64,000 bases of DNA from Ochromonas danica (Eukaryota; Sar; Chrysophyceae; Chromulinales; Chromulinaceae): the NCBI GenBank assembly GCA_015146655.1, contig VKHL01000022.1:1-64000 (forward strand), in the 5' to 3' direction. The notes below the pieces were generated by a model. It was given only the letters and a program-made list of their open reading frames with translations, was not told the origin of the DNA and searched no databases. A program made the translations under genes and the position numbers. The stretch's first letter is position 1; each line of letters starts with the position of its first letter. Positions 50,072-62,181 of this stretch are shown one piece after another.

Positions 50072-53000
50072 ATGATAATGACCTATCGTCATTGTAATGT
50101 ATTTGCAAGAATAGCAGTTTATTTTGTAGCATTGTGTTGGATGGAATGTTTGCCAAGTGTCAACAGTCGCATGATGATGCCAACATGGTTATCTTTAGCG
50201 AAAAGCAAATTACCCTTAGAAACAGATCTATATACTACTAAATATAATGATAGTTCTCCACGTATCCCTGTGCTGATTCTTGATGTGGATGGCACGTTGT
50301 ATGAAGATGATTGCAATATTGAACAACAAATACGTGATAACTTCCATGAATTTGCATTACGTCGATTTGCTATTGAACCTAATGAATGTGAACGTATGCA
50401 TAAACAATATGGATCTGGTATACGTGGTATTGCTGAAGAAGTGACAGGATCACGTGATATTTTCGTTGATTATTACAATGAAGTCTATCCTAACCTTGAT
50501 ATGACTAAATTACAAAAATATACAAAAAAAAATTCATTATTTGTTAATGTTGATGAAACAGGATATCAATTTCATAATATGATACAAGCACATCATGCTT
50601 TATCATTATTGAAATGTCCAATTGTAATTGCATCCAATTCTCCACTTTTCCATGTAAAACGTGTTTTACATCGTCTTGGTCTAAGTCAACTTCCTGTTGA
50701 TACTTACTTAACACCTGATCGACGAGGTGGGTTAACAAAGTCTGAACTTGACTTTTGGAAGCCTTTGTTAGATTTGTATCCATTGGATCGTTATCGTTGT
50801 GTTTTGGTCGATGACAATCGGCAAAACACTGAAACAGTGAGCCAGTTAGGTATTGATTCCTTGGTGATTACTCCAGAATGCAAGCTAGATGACGCTTTGT
50901 TGACTTTTTTACTCTCTCCTCATGCGAATCGTCAACCTTTCCTTGTAAACGAAGAGCTTTATTTGGAAAGCAAGAATGAGGTTGACCGCGAGGCTTTAAA
51001 TGATTCTCTACTTCATCAGATTGTTGAAGAGGTAGTTCAACAAAGCAAAGCAGAGCGTGTTAAGATTTTGGATATTGGTGCTGGTTTGTTAAATATGTTT
51101 CCTCTCTTAATGGATGAGTTAACATCTGTGTTAGCTGATGGAACAGAAAAACGAACTGGCTCAATTAAGAGAGTGAGTTATATTGCTTTAGAAAGTAACA
51201 CTGTTCTCTATAACGAAATAAAGGAAGGATTGTTTTCTTGGGGTTTACGAGAAGTACGTGATACTGGCTATCTGGGTCAACGATTGATGCAATTTGAAGG
51301 ATCAATGGGAACTGGAGTAGGAGACATCATGGTGACACTCTACGTACTTGACTTGGACTACCTCCAGCCTCATGCTCCTCAGCTCTTAAGGAATCTCTTC
51401 ACTGATGACCTGTCAGCTCGATCACTTCCCGAACCTTCTTCTACATTGAGCGATGAAGGTCATTCAAGAGAAGGTTTGTTCCACAGCCAAGGTTATGATC
51501 TTGTGGTTGGAGCCTCTGTGGCTGATCTGCATGCTCCTTCGGCCTTCCTCGGTCAAATATTAGATTTTGCTGCGGAACAAGGTGGTTTACTCTATTTACC
51601 ACTCACATTTGCTGGACAGACACGACTAGTGGTGAATCGAAGACGACAACAAGAGGTTGAAGTAGAAGATGTGTTAGAAGGAGGTGCTCAAGATGCACTA
51701 GATCAAACCTCGGGAGGATTTTTGGGTCGCATGAGAAATCTGTTTGGATTCTTGGGGAAAAGAGGAAGTTCATCATCCGACCTTCCAGCTGCCATCCCTT
51801 CACTTGATTTACCTCAAGGAGAAGAAGCTGAAGCAGCATTAGTTGAAGTGCTTCGACAGAGTGAAGAAGTGATGGATCGATATCATCATTACCTGCGCTC
51901 TATTGGTCACTATCTGTCAATCGATGATCTCATTGAAGCAGCACAGGCACGAGGTTTGGCAGTTGTTACGCCTCCTGTCTCTTCGCCATGGAAGGTTTCC
52001 CCTAGAAAACATCCTTATTTCTGGTCTTCATTATTCACTTTCATTGGTAAAGGCGCCGGACTAGAGATGGGGGAAGACTTCGCAAATTGGGTTGCTAGCC
52101 TTCGTCGCTTTACTCCTTTCCTTGAATTGCACATTGACAATGTGGATCTTCTGATGAGATTACCGGAGACCAGGCAGTTTATCTTCCCTTCATCAGCACT
52201 CCAAACTGAGTTGTTGCCCAAGGCCACTGCTGCTGCCGCGTCTTTTCTCAATCACAGTCTGTTGGAGGAAGATGATAGAGAAAGTCTGCAGTTTGATGGG
52301 AGCACTGGGTTGATCTCATTGCCTGCCTCGTCAGGTAGACTTGAAGATAGTCGCCGTCGTCTAGTAACTAGAGTTGGAGGAGATAAAGCGACAACAACAG
52401 CTGCAGTGTCTCAATCCTTGGATGCTCTAGACTACGTGATGGTCAACTATACCACATATGAAGAGCTTCATTCTATTCCTCCCAATCACCTACCTTCACT
52501 CACTACTCTATCGATACAACAACAGGAGGCTGAGATGTCAGAGAACCAGGAGGTGTCAGAGAAAGTCTTAGAGGCTCCCGAGGAAGTAATTCCAGCTGTT
52601 GTTAACGATCTTCCAGATTCTGTTTTACTATCCAAAGAAGAAGTCGAAGAGGAAGGAACTACTGACAGTACCGCCTTGGGAGTAATTGAAGTGAATCTGG
52701 TTGAAAAGCAAGACTTGGCGTCTAGTGATATAGATCAATCCTCTTCGATGGATGTTCTTGCCCCGGAAGAATTGCAGTCTGTTGATGATCGTGAAGTCAA
52801 TGTGAGTATTTCATCTACCGCTCACGGTGATGACGCGGAAGAACAAGGACAACCTAAAGACACAACAGATGAAGTTGCTGTGGGAGAATTAGGAATTGCT
52901 GTCTCTGAAGGCTCGAGTCTTGTACAGTCTGTGTCGATGGTTAGCAAAGAAGAATTGCCCATTGGAGTACTTGATGCTCAAAATGTTGAGCTTCCAACAA

Positions 53001-56000
53001 GTACACCTTTAGCGGTGGAAGCTCAGGCAGATAGAGTGGTCAATGCTGTTGATGTCAATGCTGTGGTGGATACTGCTGTTGGTTCTGCCGCGGACGAAGT
53101 CAGTGTCGATGTCAATGCAGCAGTCGATCATATTGAAGGAATTGTTAGTGTCACTCTGGATGAGCAGAAGAAAGAAAGCGAAGAAGCAGAAGCAGAAGCA
53201 GTAACAATCCAACAGTTACCAGTGCGTGAAGAAGAAGTTCAACAAGAGGCAAGCCAAGAGAAGGGAAGGCAAAACAGAAGTAAACAAGAGAAGGAAGAGC
53301 GCAAGGAGAAGGAAAAGATGATACAATTGGCTGCTGGAATCGATAGTGCGGATGGCAATCCTGCGCATTCTCTCACAGAGGTCTCTCCTATTCAATGTAA
53401 TCCTTTGCTTTGCTTCCTCTTCCCAAGCGTGGCTAATGCTTATTCTAATGCATGTTGCTGTTGCTGTTGTTCTCTTTGATGTCTATGATATCAGGTGTTC
53501 ATCCGCTGGTTGAAACAATGGGAACTACCTTTCCATCAGATGATACAGATGCAAGGACCTCGAATCTTACTATTGATAGCGTTGTGGATGACATTGCAGC
53601 AGTACAAGACGGTCTTGTTGAAGTTTTTGAACCCGTGGGAAGTGCTGAAGAAAGCCTGCAAGCTGGCGCTGTTCTTGACTCTGACCGTCTTCACCCTAGC
53701 CTTGCTTCTACCGGACAATCAACTGGCGATGCTGATTTGGGAGTGGAAAGCCTACGAAGCGTGGCAGGAGTTACAGCGGATGACGGAGGAAGAAGAGGAG
53801 GAGGAGGAGGAAGAAGAAGAGGAGGACTGGTCACAAGAGAAGGAGAAGAACGACTGGAGGGAGATGTGGTAGTTCATGTGGTACAGGACTTGGGCGGATT
53901 CGATGCGATGCTGGGACAAGAGTTGCGAGCCATGGAAGGGACAATCCTCTCCTCTGCCTCACTATCACGATCGCTTGCTCCTGCTCCTATTCTTGTTGGA
54001 GAAGGGCAGGCGGAGGGAGATGTTGCATTAGGCAGTCTTCAGCAACATGATGATGACCAAGAGACAAAGCAACAACAAGAAGAAGAAGAACAACAACAAG
54101 AAGAAGAAGAACAAGAAGAAGAAGTGGAAGAAGAGCAACAACAACAGAGCGAGCAGCAGCAACAAGAGGAAGAAAAGAAGAATGTGGAGGAAACAGATTC
54201 CTATCCTGTGCCTATCTTACCGATGGATGGGGAAGATCTTCTCGTGACTCCTCAGTTTACAACTTCTCCTTTCTATTTGTCTTCTATTGATAACCAAACT
54301 ATCACAGCGCAAGAGGAAGAAGAAGTAGTGCAAGACGATGAGAAGGATGGAGGTAGTACACCAGAAGTTAACATAATAACCACCGAAGAGAAGCTGCAGG
54401 AGGAACAACAAGAAGAAGAGGAGAAGGAAAAGGAGGACAAGGAGGAGGTATCAAAGAAAACAGAACATGTTGTGCTGCCATCACTTGATGAACTTCTCCC
54501 TGCAGGCGTTGCTCATGATGATATGGTGACCAACAACTCTTTCATTACAGTTGAGGATGAAGGTCATCTATCATCGTCTTCTACCACAGTTACCCCTGAT
54601 ATTACTTCTTCCACAATGACTGCTGCTACTGCTGCTGTTGAAGACGTTGAGTTATTATCTAATCATCTGATACCAGGAGTTAGCAACTATTCCTATGTTT
54701 TGTTCACTGCACCTCGTGAATTACAAGTCGTGACAGAAGTATTGCCACTGCTGGAGGATGATGACGTACTCATCGAAACATTTTGCACTGTTATTAGCCC
54801 AGGTACAGAGTTGAAAGTGTATTTGGGACAGTTGGAAAGTCACACTCCGCTTGATCTCACTATTGACTCCTTAGCGTCTTCTTCTTTGGCCTACCCTGTC
54901 CGCTATGGATACTCTCTTGTAGGAACTGTACGAGCTGTGGCATCTAATATCCAAGATGGAGATAGCCTATTAAACAAACGTGTCTTTGCCTTTGCTCCAC
55001 ATGGTACTGCAGCTATTGTTAAGAAGAAAGATTTGCTCTTCTTATCTGATGAAAACGAAGATGAAAGAGATAATAAGAACAACAATAACAGCACATCATC
55101 AATAGTGAAGAAACAGCAACAAGAAGAAGAGAAGTCGTTATTGTCTTTCCAAGATGCTGCTTTCCTGCCAAGTGTGGAGACAGCCGTCTCTCTTATGATG
55201 CAAGCACAAGCTTTTGTAGGTCAACGTGTCTGTGTTGTGGGTCAAGGTCTGATTGGTTTGCTCACAGCTGCTACGTTGAAAGTCTGTCTTCCTCTTCTCG
55301 ATCTCACAGTCATTGATATCTCGAAAGTTCGCCTTGCACTTGCTAAAGACTATCTCTCTACCCTCGTAAAGGAGTCAATGTCAGGTAACAAAGGAGGACA
55401 ACAAGAAGATGGAGAAGACCATCCTTATGTTCGTCTTTGTCTTGATAGTTTACATTGTTTACAACCTTCTGATCCATTACCTGAAGAATTTGATACTGTG
55501 ATTGAAGTGTCAGGACAGATTGCAGGGTTACAATATAGTATGGATAATACAAGACGCGGTGGACAAGTTGTCATTGCTTCGTGGTATTCTCCTTCTACCT
55601 CTTCTTCTACCTCTTCTGCGTCCAACAATGGCAGCACTGTGGCAACCCAGCAATCATCATCATCATCTCCATTACAAGCATTACGACTTGGTGCTCGATT
55701 CCATCGAAATGAGATGCAATTGGTGACGTCTCAAGTCTCGCGCATCCCCGCAGCTCTGAGTGCCGCCTGGAGCAAAGGTCGTCGATTCTCACTGACATTG
55801 CGAATGCTTCCTCTTCTGAGACCAAGACAACGATTACTAACCTTGGCACATAGTCATTACCTCGAAGCTGCGAGACAAGCTGCTGAGAATGCTATGCTGG
55901 AGCAGACGAAACGAGACCAAGAGAAGCTAGAACGAGCAAAACAACGACAAGAAGGAGAAGGAGAAGTCGTTGTGAGACAGCAAGAAGAAGACATGCAAAG

Positions 56001-56319
56001 CTATAACCCTTACACCTTGTTTAAGAATCGTATTTTACGACGATATTACCGAAAGAAGGAAGAAGACGATCGAGAACTTGCCCAGAAGAAGAAGCAGCAA
56101 CAGCGACAACGACAAGAAGAAGTCAGCAGGCAAGGGAAGGAAGAAGGTGTGGTAGTGAAGGAAGAGTCAGAGGAAGTGTCAACTGTCACGGTAACTCCTC
56201 ATCTTCCCCAACCCATTGAGGTCGACATGCGCAATGCCACGGCTGTGCAGCAAGCCTATGAAGCTTTAAGCAAAGGCCAAGCTCTCACAGTCATCCTTCG
56301 CAACTACGAACACAAATGA
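50072..56319 (+). CDS. HAD hydrolase + methyltransferase-like + MDR reductase fusion
   Basis: Two exons, 50072-53396 and 53495-56319, with a 98-bp intron (donor GTAATC, acceptor GATATCAG) in phase 1, give 2049 aa. N-terminus: hydrophobic, signal-like. HAD domain about 60-290: LILDVDGTLYEDD (nucleophile and acid Asp), IVIASNSP, CVLVDDNRQN; closest to SDT1/PHM8-type pyrimidine 5'-nucleotidases. Then a SAM-methyltransferase-like domain, about 320-530: KILDIGAGLLN, YIALESN, YDLVVGASVADLHAP, GGLLYLPLTF. A long acidic disordered linker (about 780-1500) with Gln/Glu runs follows. The end, about 1510-1860, is a medium-chain dehydrogenase: VISPGTELKVYLGQ, YPVRYGYSLVGTV, VCVVGQGLIGLL (nucleotide-binding), RRGGQVVIASW; catalytic zinc ligands are not evident. 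An alternative donor would use another frame of exon 2 (see findings). Confidence 0.7.
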
Positions 56320-57136
56320 GTCAGTCAAGTAGAGTAGAGTGAGATGTGAAGTGAAGATGGTGGTGATCGAGTGGATCTCTTGCCACTTCGAGTTTCCTAA
56401 TCACAGCATGGGATTGATGAGAGAGACAGAGAACTAATGTAGTTGTGTATTCGAGGTGAACGTGTTGGAGAGATTGAAAAGAGGCTAACCATCACCACGA
56501 GAAGGAGGTTGTTGTTGTTGTTGAGAGTAGTCTAGATTTCAAAGATTAGCTAATGCGATAATCGTGTAGACCATGTGTAATAAACAAACCAATCATTCAA
56601 TGAATGATGACTACTTTGGAATCCATTCTTTTACTTGAACAACAGCATCACCATCACCTCATATCGTCCTCAAGTGAACAGGAGCCAATACCTCGAATAG
56701 TGATGAAGTGTTTAGTGTACTGTACTGTACTGTACTGCTCACAGAGTAAAGTTAGCCACACACAGCAAAACCAAATCAATTCAGAATTCAAAGATCTGCT
56801 GATATTGTACATCAAACCAGATTGAGGATCTTTCAACAAGGAGATTCAGATGGAAATATTTTCACAAGCTGGAAGTTGTCTTTTAAGTTCTCATTTATTG
56901 ATATCGACAACAGAAATGAATAACTCTCCTGTCTTGTGTGGTTAAGCTGTGTGGCTAAATTAGTAGAGTAGTGGGTAGTGGGTAGTAGTGGTAGTACAAG
57001 GAGGTAGTGAAGGGGTGTAGGGTGACTTCCACAACAGGTTAGCACAAGTTACAGTAGACTATGCACAGAGATGGCCTAGACCAGACTAATCTAGTCTAGT
57101 CTATCTAGCGATGTCATCATCATCTAGTTAGTTAGT
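56320..57136. other. Convergent 3' spacer
   Basis: 817 bp between the stop codons of the fusion gene and CAP-H. A CTGTACTGTACTGTACTG run near 56720, and CTAGTCTAGTCTA near 57090. No gene recognised. Confidence 0.5.
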
Positions 57137-60100
57137 CTAATGCGAAGAGTCTTGTGTAATGTGCAGATCTGCCATATCCTCTTGTCCCGTGATTTTCAGA
57201 TTCTATTATCATCACAACACATATCAACAACAGACATTACATTAGAACACAACATAATAAGACAACAAGTCCAACACAAGCATGATGATGATGTTAGTAT
57301 ATATATATATACAGTCACGGTACCTTCTCGTTGGCGAGGTGTAGCAAGCAGATGAAGTAATAGGCCAGAGAAGCATCTTTCTGCACTTTCTCTGCTTTCT
57401 CTTCACTGTGAGCCTCGCGAAGCAATTGTTGAAAGGATAGCGTAGCTTCATCTGACTGGGTAGGGGAGGTAGTAGAGGTAGGAGGAGGAGGTGGTGGGAG
57501 GTGGAGGTGGTTGTCAATGTCTTCCCAAAGGTCTTCTTTCAACTTGGCCACATTCACTCGTTTGGACACTTTAGCATAACTAGACAGACACAGACAAACA
57601 AACATACACGGACATACACAGTCAGACAGGTTAGCACAACATATGCTATAGTAGCCATACTAGCAATACTAGACATGGTTGTAACAGTAACAATAGTAAC
57701 AATAGTAGTAGCAGTATACTAGACATGGTTGTAACAGTAACAATAGTAACAATAGTAGTAGCAGTATACTAGACATGGTGGTAACAGTAACAATAGTAAC
57801 AATAGTAGTAGCAGTATACTAGACATGGTGGTAACAGTAACAATAGTAATACTAATACTATACAAGTATACTATACAATATACTGTACTATATAATACTA
57901 CTAATACTATATAACATATACTATACACTATACAGTCTATGCTATAGTCTATAATACACACTATATACTATACTATACTATATACTATACTAGACCAGAT
58001 ACTATACAAGTATACTATACACTATATAGTCTATGCTATACAGTCTATGTTAAACAATATACAATATACTATACCATATACTATACAAGTATACTATACA
58101 CCATATAGTATACACTATACAGTCTATGTTAAACAATATACAATATACAATATACTACAAGTAGTCAACAAGTAGTCAACAAGTAGTCAACGTGTCTGTC
58201 TTACTTGATTTGCAATTTGTTCACGAGGCGTTGCGCTTGGACGAACTTCGAGGTATCAACTTGCAGTCCCTGGAGTAACGCAGAGGAGGAGGAGGTAGTA
58301 AGGGTAGTCTTCAAAGGACTGCTAGCCGTTGGATCCACTCCATCGCTGTACCCCTCCCCTCCTCCTCCTCCTGCTCCTCCTTCATAGGTAGCATAGTCAC
58401 CGCCATGGTCATCGTCCATGTCGTAGTTATCATAGACTACCTCCATCTCCTCCATCTCCTCTGTTCTCTCCATGGCTGCTACCCTGTCAACCACTACCTT
58501 CTTCTGCCTACTACCCACCACCTCCTCCTCCTCCACCCCCTGCCCACCACCGCCTAGCATAGCCTTCCACCTTCCTCCTGCTCCTCCTCCTCTTGCTGCT
58601 TTAGCAGGTGTAGATCTCGTCTGTAGCTGTAGTAGCACCTGCAGGTGTACAAAGGCGGGGGAGAGGAGGAGGTGCGGCAAGGTGTGCAGGCGGCAGAGGG
58701 CCTTCACTGTTAGCCTCTCGTCCTCCTCGGGTAGCAGCAGGAGGGAGGCCTCACTCTCCATCTTCCTCTCTGCTGCTGCAGTAGATAGTGTGGGATCTCT
58801 TCTCTGGCGAGAAGTGGTAGTGGTAGTGGAGGAGGAGGAGGAGGAGGCGAACAGCTTGGGGTCTACCCTCTCCAGAGAGAAGGTAACGATCCCTTCGCTG
58901 TCCTTCTTACCCTTCTTAGAGGCTGTCTTACCCTTCTTAGCCTTCTTCCCTTCTCTCTCCTCCTCCCCCACCTCTGCCTCTACCTCGGTAGTGTTCGAGG
59001 TAGTGGGCTTGCGGAAGAGCGAGCGGGTAGCATACTTCCAGTGCCTTGCCCCAGCCCAGGCATTGTTGGTGTTGAGCATAGCGTGTGGGTCGAGGTCTCT
59101 GAGGTAGCGGTAGTCGTTCTGGCCGTCAATCTGCAGAGCTAGCAGACTAGCCTTGGCCTCCTCCTCCTCCTCCTCCTGCTTATGCTGCTGCCAGGGGAGT
59201 TTGGTAGGTCCAATAGGACTGAGCAGCAGAGATCCTCTGCTAACAGTACCACTAGCACTACCTGCTAGACTCTCTCGTGGTACCTCTCCTCCTCCTCCTC
59301 CTCCTACCTCGTAGTCATCGTCATCGAAGTTTGCTGTGAAGAGCTCTTCGCCATCGACTAGCAGAGCCAATGCATCATCATCGTCAGCAGTCATGGTAGT
59401 AGGAGCAGGAGGAGGAGGAGGAGGAGGAGAGGTAGTGAGGCTGTTGTCTGCTGTGGTATACCCACTCCCTCCTCCTCCTCCTGCTACTCCTCTATCAGGT
59501 AGAGGGATAGGAGCAGGTAAGGTGACAGGTCTAAAGGCCAGGGAGTTGACGGGGTGGAGGGGGAAGGCCTCGGGTAGGCCCAGAGGAGAGCTACCCCATC
59601 GCCCCAACACCTGCTGGTACCCCTTCAGCCTCTCTGAGCAAGTCAACGCCTGTACCTTCTCTGCTGTCAGAGAAGACCGAGCGATGAGATCAGCCATAGA
59701 GATCACATTCTTATTAGGTAGTGGTAGTGTAGTGGTAGTAGGAGGAGCAGGAGGAGCAGTAGGAGGAGGAGGGTTGCGGTAGTTCTTCTCTGCCTCTCTC
59801 ATCGTCTGCTCAATCCCCTCATGTAAGAAGGCTAACGAACAGCTAGCAGGTAAGAGGCGCATGTTGTAGACGAGCAGTCCCTTCGTGGTAGTCATCTGCT
59901 GGAAGAGCGGGTCACACGCCACTACCTCTCCCACTACCTCGTCGTCTACCGCCATGTTCAGATGAGCTACATCTCTCTCTAACGTCTCTGTCAGACTACC
60001 TGCTGAGAGTAGAGCAAGAGAAGAGGTAGTCTTGTGTCTACTACCTTTGCTGTTATGAGAGGTAGACCCTCCCTCCTCCTCCTCCTCCTGCTGCTGCTCC

Positions 60101-61500
60101 ACCTCCTCACCACTACCTTGTTGGTTGTTACCACCTCCACCACCACGACTCAAGCTCTCCAAGATTCGATGAGAGCTAGCGTAGGTGTCGTCCACACGGT
60201 TGGAGTAGATCTTCACAGAGGCGTCTAGTGTGCAGCTAGCCTTCTGGAAGTTGACCGTTGACCTCGTGCTATCAGAAGAGTCTCCATCTCGTATCAACTT
60301 GCTCATGTGGTCGATGAGGTCGAAGCTCCATGAGTTCTTCTCGTTTAGTTTCTATTACCAGGTACAGTATACCATAATATAGGTTAGTATAGTATAGTAT
60401 AGTATAGTATGGTATAGGTTAGTATAGTACAATATAGCATAGGTTAGTGTAGTATACCAGGTATAGTATATTGTAGTATAGGTTAGTATAGTATAGGTTA
60501 GTATAGTACAATATAGCATAGGTTAGTGTAGTATACCAGGTATAGTATATTGTAGAATAGGTTAGTATAGTATAGGTTAGTATAGCATATGTTAGTATGG
60601 TATAGGTTAGTATAGCATAGGTTAGTGTAGTATACCAGGTATAGTATATTGTAGAATAGGTTAGTATAGTATAGGTTAGTATAGCATATGTTAGTATGGT
60701 ATAGGTTAGTATAGCATAGGTTAGTGTAGTATACCAGGTATAGTATATTGTAGAATAGGTTAGTATAGTATAGGTTAGTATAGCATATGTTAGTATGGTA
60801 TAGGTTAGTATAGCATAGGTTAGTGTAGTATACCAGGTATAGTATATTGTAGAATAGGTTAGTATAGTATAGGTTAGTATAGCATATGTTAGTATGGTAT
60901 AGGTTAGTATAGCATAGGTTAGTGTAGTATACCAGGTATAGTATATTGTAGAATAGGTTAGTATAGTATAGGTTAGTATAGCATATGTTAGTATGGTATA
61001 GGTTAGTATAGCATAGGTTAGTGTAGTATACCAGGTATAGTATATTGTAGAATAGGTTAGTATGGTATATCAGGTATAGTATATTGTAGCATAGGTTAGT
61101 ATAGTACTAGTGGTATATGTCTTACATTTTCAGAGGACATCCTAATGACTGTTTGGTACATTTCCGCAATTCTCTTTTGCTCTGCCTCAGACAGCAAGAA
61201 CAACCCTCCTCCTCCACCTATAGAAGAGCGTCTTCGACCTCCTCCTCCTCCTCCCAGTATACTCGATCGTCTGCGATTGGCTTTGACAGACTGTAGCGGG
61301 GCAGCCAGTGACTGTTCCTGGCAACAGTCAGCGAACGGGTCGATCTCCTGAGAGAGCTGCTTGTCTAGCACTTCATCTGAGAAGGTCAAGAGAGAGACGC
61401 GGTGGTGGTGCAGCTTCTTCTTCTTCCCTGCCATAGCAGCAGAGGAAGGGGTAGTGTTAGAGGCAGTGTTGGGGTAGTCTTCTTGTTGGGAAGAACTCAT
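57137..61500 (-). CDS. CAPH: Condensin subunit 2, CAP-H/Barren
   Basis: Four exons: 61500-61126, 60351-58205, 57579-57324 and 57202-57137; phases 0, 2, 0; 947 aa. CAP-H is the kleisin that bridges SMC2/SMC4 and binds the HEAT subunits in condensin I. Motifs: EAEQKRIAEMYQTVIRM..SEN joined to KLNEKNSWSFDLIDHM (SMC2-neck helix), NFQKASCTLDASVKIYSNRVDD, then a long Gly/Pro/acidic middle; VNKLQI joined to NYAKVSKRVNVAKLKEDLW (winged helix for SMC4), and FICLLHLANEK joined to NLKITGQEDMADLHI at the end. Each splice restores a family motif. The middle is rich in GGA/CCT runs. Introns 1 (774 bp) and 2 (625 bp) consist largely of tandem repeats. Two E2F-like sites lie 160-220 bp upstream. Confidence 0.92.
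57671..57850. repeat. 50-bp tandem repeat in CAP-H intron 2
   Basis: AGACATGGTTGTAACAGTAA begins units at 57671, 57721, 57771 and (partial) 57821; units are identical except one T/G change. Inside each unit AACAATAGT is itself repeated. To the right, to about 58190, a purely A/T/C-rich ACTATACAAGTATACTATAC-like simple sequence fills the rest of the intron. Confidence 0.95.
60370..61115. repeat. 99-bp higher-order satellite in CAP-H intron 1
   Basis: The array is made of GGTTAGTATAG-type submotifs. A 99-bp unit, marked by CCAGGTATAGTATATTGTAG, recurs at 60536, 60635, 60734, 60833, 60932 and 61031 with essentially identical sequence; an earlier 79-bp spacing (60457 to 60536) and a degenerate end copy flank it. 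The array fills intron 1 nearly from splice site to splice site. Confidence 0.97.
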
Positions 61501-61664
61501 AATTGATTAAATAATAATAATAAGGAAATTCCTTAATATTAGCTTGATCAGAATAGAACACTCTAATAATGAGACTAATGCAGATATTAGATAGACTAAT
61601 GAAGGTCTAATAGAATTGAATTGAAATCATTCATATGAACAGAAACAACGACTCTTCCTTCCCC

Positions 61665-61714
61665 TGTTAACTTCCCGCCAAACGTCGTCTTCTTTTGTTA
61701 ACTTCCCGCCAAAC
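61665..61714 (-). promoter_or_regulatory. Two identical E2F-like sites upstream of CAP-H
   Basis: On the CAP-H strand GTTTGGCGGGAAGTTAAC occurs at 61682-61665 and 61714-61697. The core TTTGGCGGGAA fits the E2F/DP consensus (TTTSSCGC with GGGAA). Further GTTAACTTCC-type half copies follow at 61718-61728, inverted at 61742-61752, and at 61769-61779. They lie 165-280 bp before the CAP-H start. Condensin genes are cell-cycle genes, so an E2F site is expected biology; the binding itself is inferred. Confidence 0.65.
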
Positions 61715-61765
61715 TATGTTAACTTCCCCCTTATCTGGAGGGGAAGTTAACATCGTTAACGAGGA

Positions 61766-61834
61766 GAGGTTAACTTCCCACCAGCCGGCCAGACCGCTAG
61801 ACCAGACAGAAGTCCCGGTTCCGGGTCTCCCTCA
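61766..61834. repeat. Left copy of island-flanking direct repeat
   Basis: 69 bp starting GAGGTTAACTTCCCACCAGC and ending CCGGGTCTCCCTCA. It matches 62947-63005 in the same orientation apart from a 10-bp length difference and a few changes. Includes GCCGGC and CCCGG-TT-CCGGG palindromes. It overlaps the last dozen codons of the ADAT3-like fragment. Confidence 0.9.
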
Positions 61835-62050
61835 ATGACACCTGAAAGACTCTGTAGTAATGGTTGAGAGAGCGTAGGCTGTGGAGATGCCCATTGCCGC
61901 TCTTCAAGGCGCCAAAGACTGGATCACACTCGAGGAAGTAGACCCTCCGAATGCGACTGTGCACAAGAGCCATTGCAGCGAACAAGTTTGGCTCAATGGT
62001 GAGAAAGAGATCCAACCCAGTGCACAGATAATGACCCTGCAGAAGCCGAT
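61797..62050 (-). pseudogene. ADAT3/TAD3-like deaminase C-terminal fragment
   Basis: The minus-strand frame ending at 61797 reads HYLCTGLDLFLTIEP, AAMALVHSRIRRVYF, GALKSGNGHLHSL and LNHYYRVFQVSL. This is the C-terminal part of ADAT3, the partner of ADAT2 that makes inosine-34 in tRNA (human: YLCTGYDLY..EP..CAMALVH, GALG...LNHRFQVF). The zinc ligand pair PCxxC is replaced by EPNLFAAMAL, with neither Cys. The first two thirds of ADAT3 are missing; upstream in the same frame there is only exostosin-like or unrelated sequence. The last codons come from the flanking repeat. A dead fragment or an exon of a chimeric gene. Confidence 0.65.
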
Positions 62051-62181
62051 GACCATCCACCTTGTGATTGAAGCGCGTGCTATTGAGGCCGTAAGATTGA
62101 TGGAGACAGTGCTGTGGGTGAAGAGAGCAGAAGTGCGCAATGCTCTGGCGCAGACGCCGCAATGGACCGTAGAAGCTCTTC

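Noticed and set aside
58472-59107. 211-codon plus-strand frame opposite CAP-H
   Set aside because: Shadow of GGA/CCT-rich coding sequence on the other strand; Ser/Pro low complexity only.
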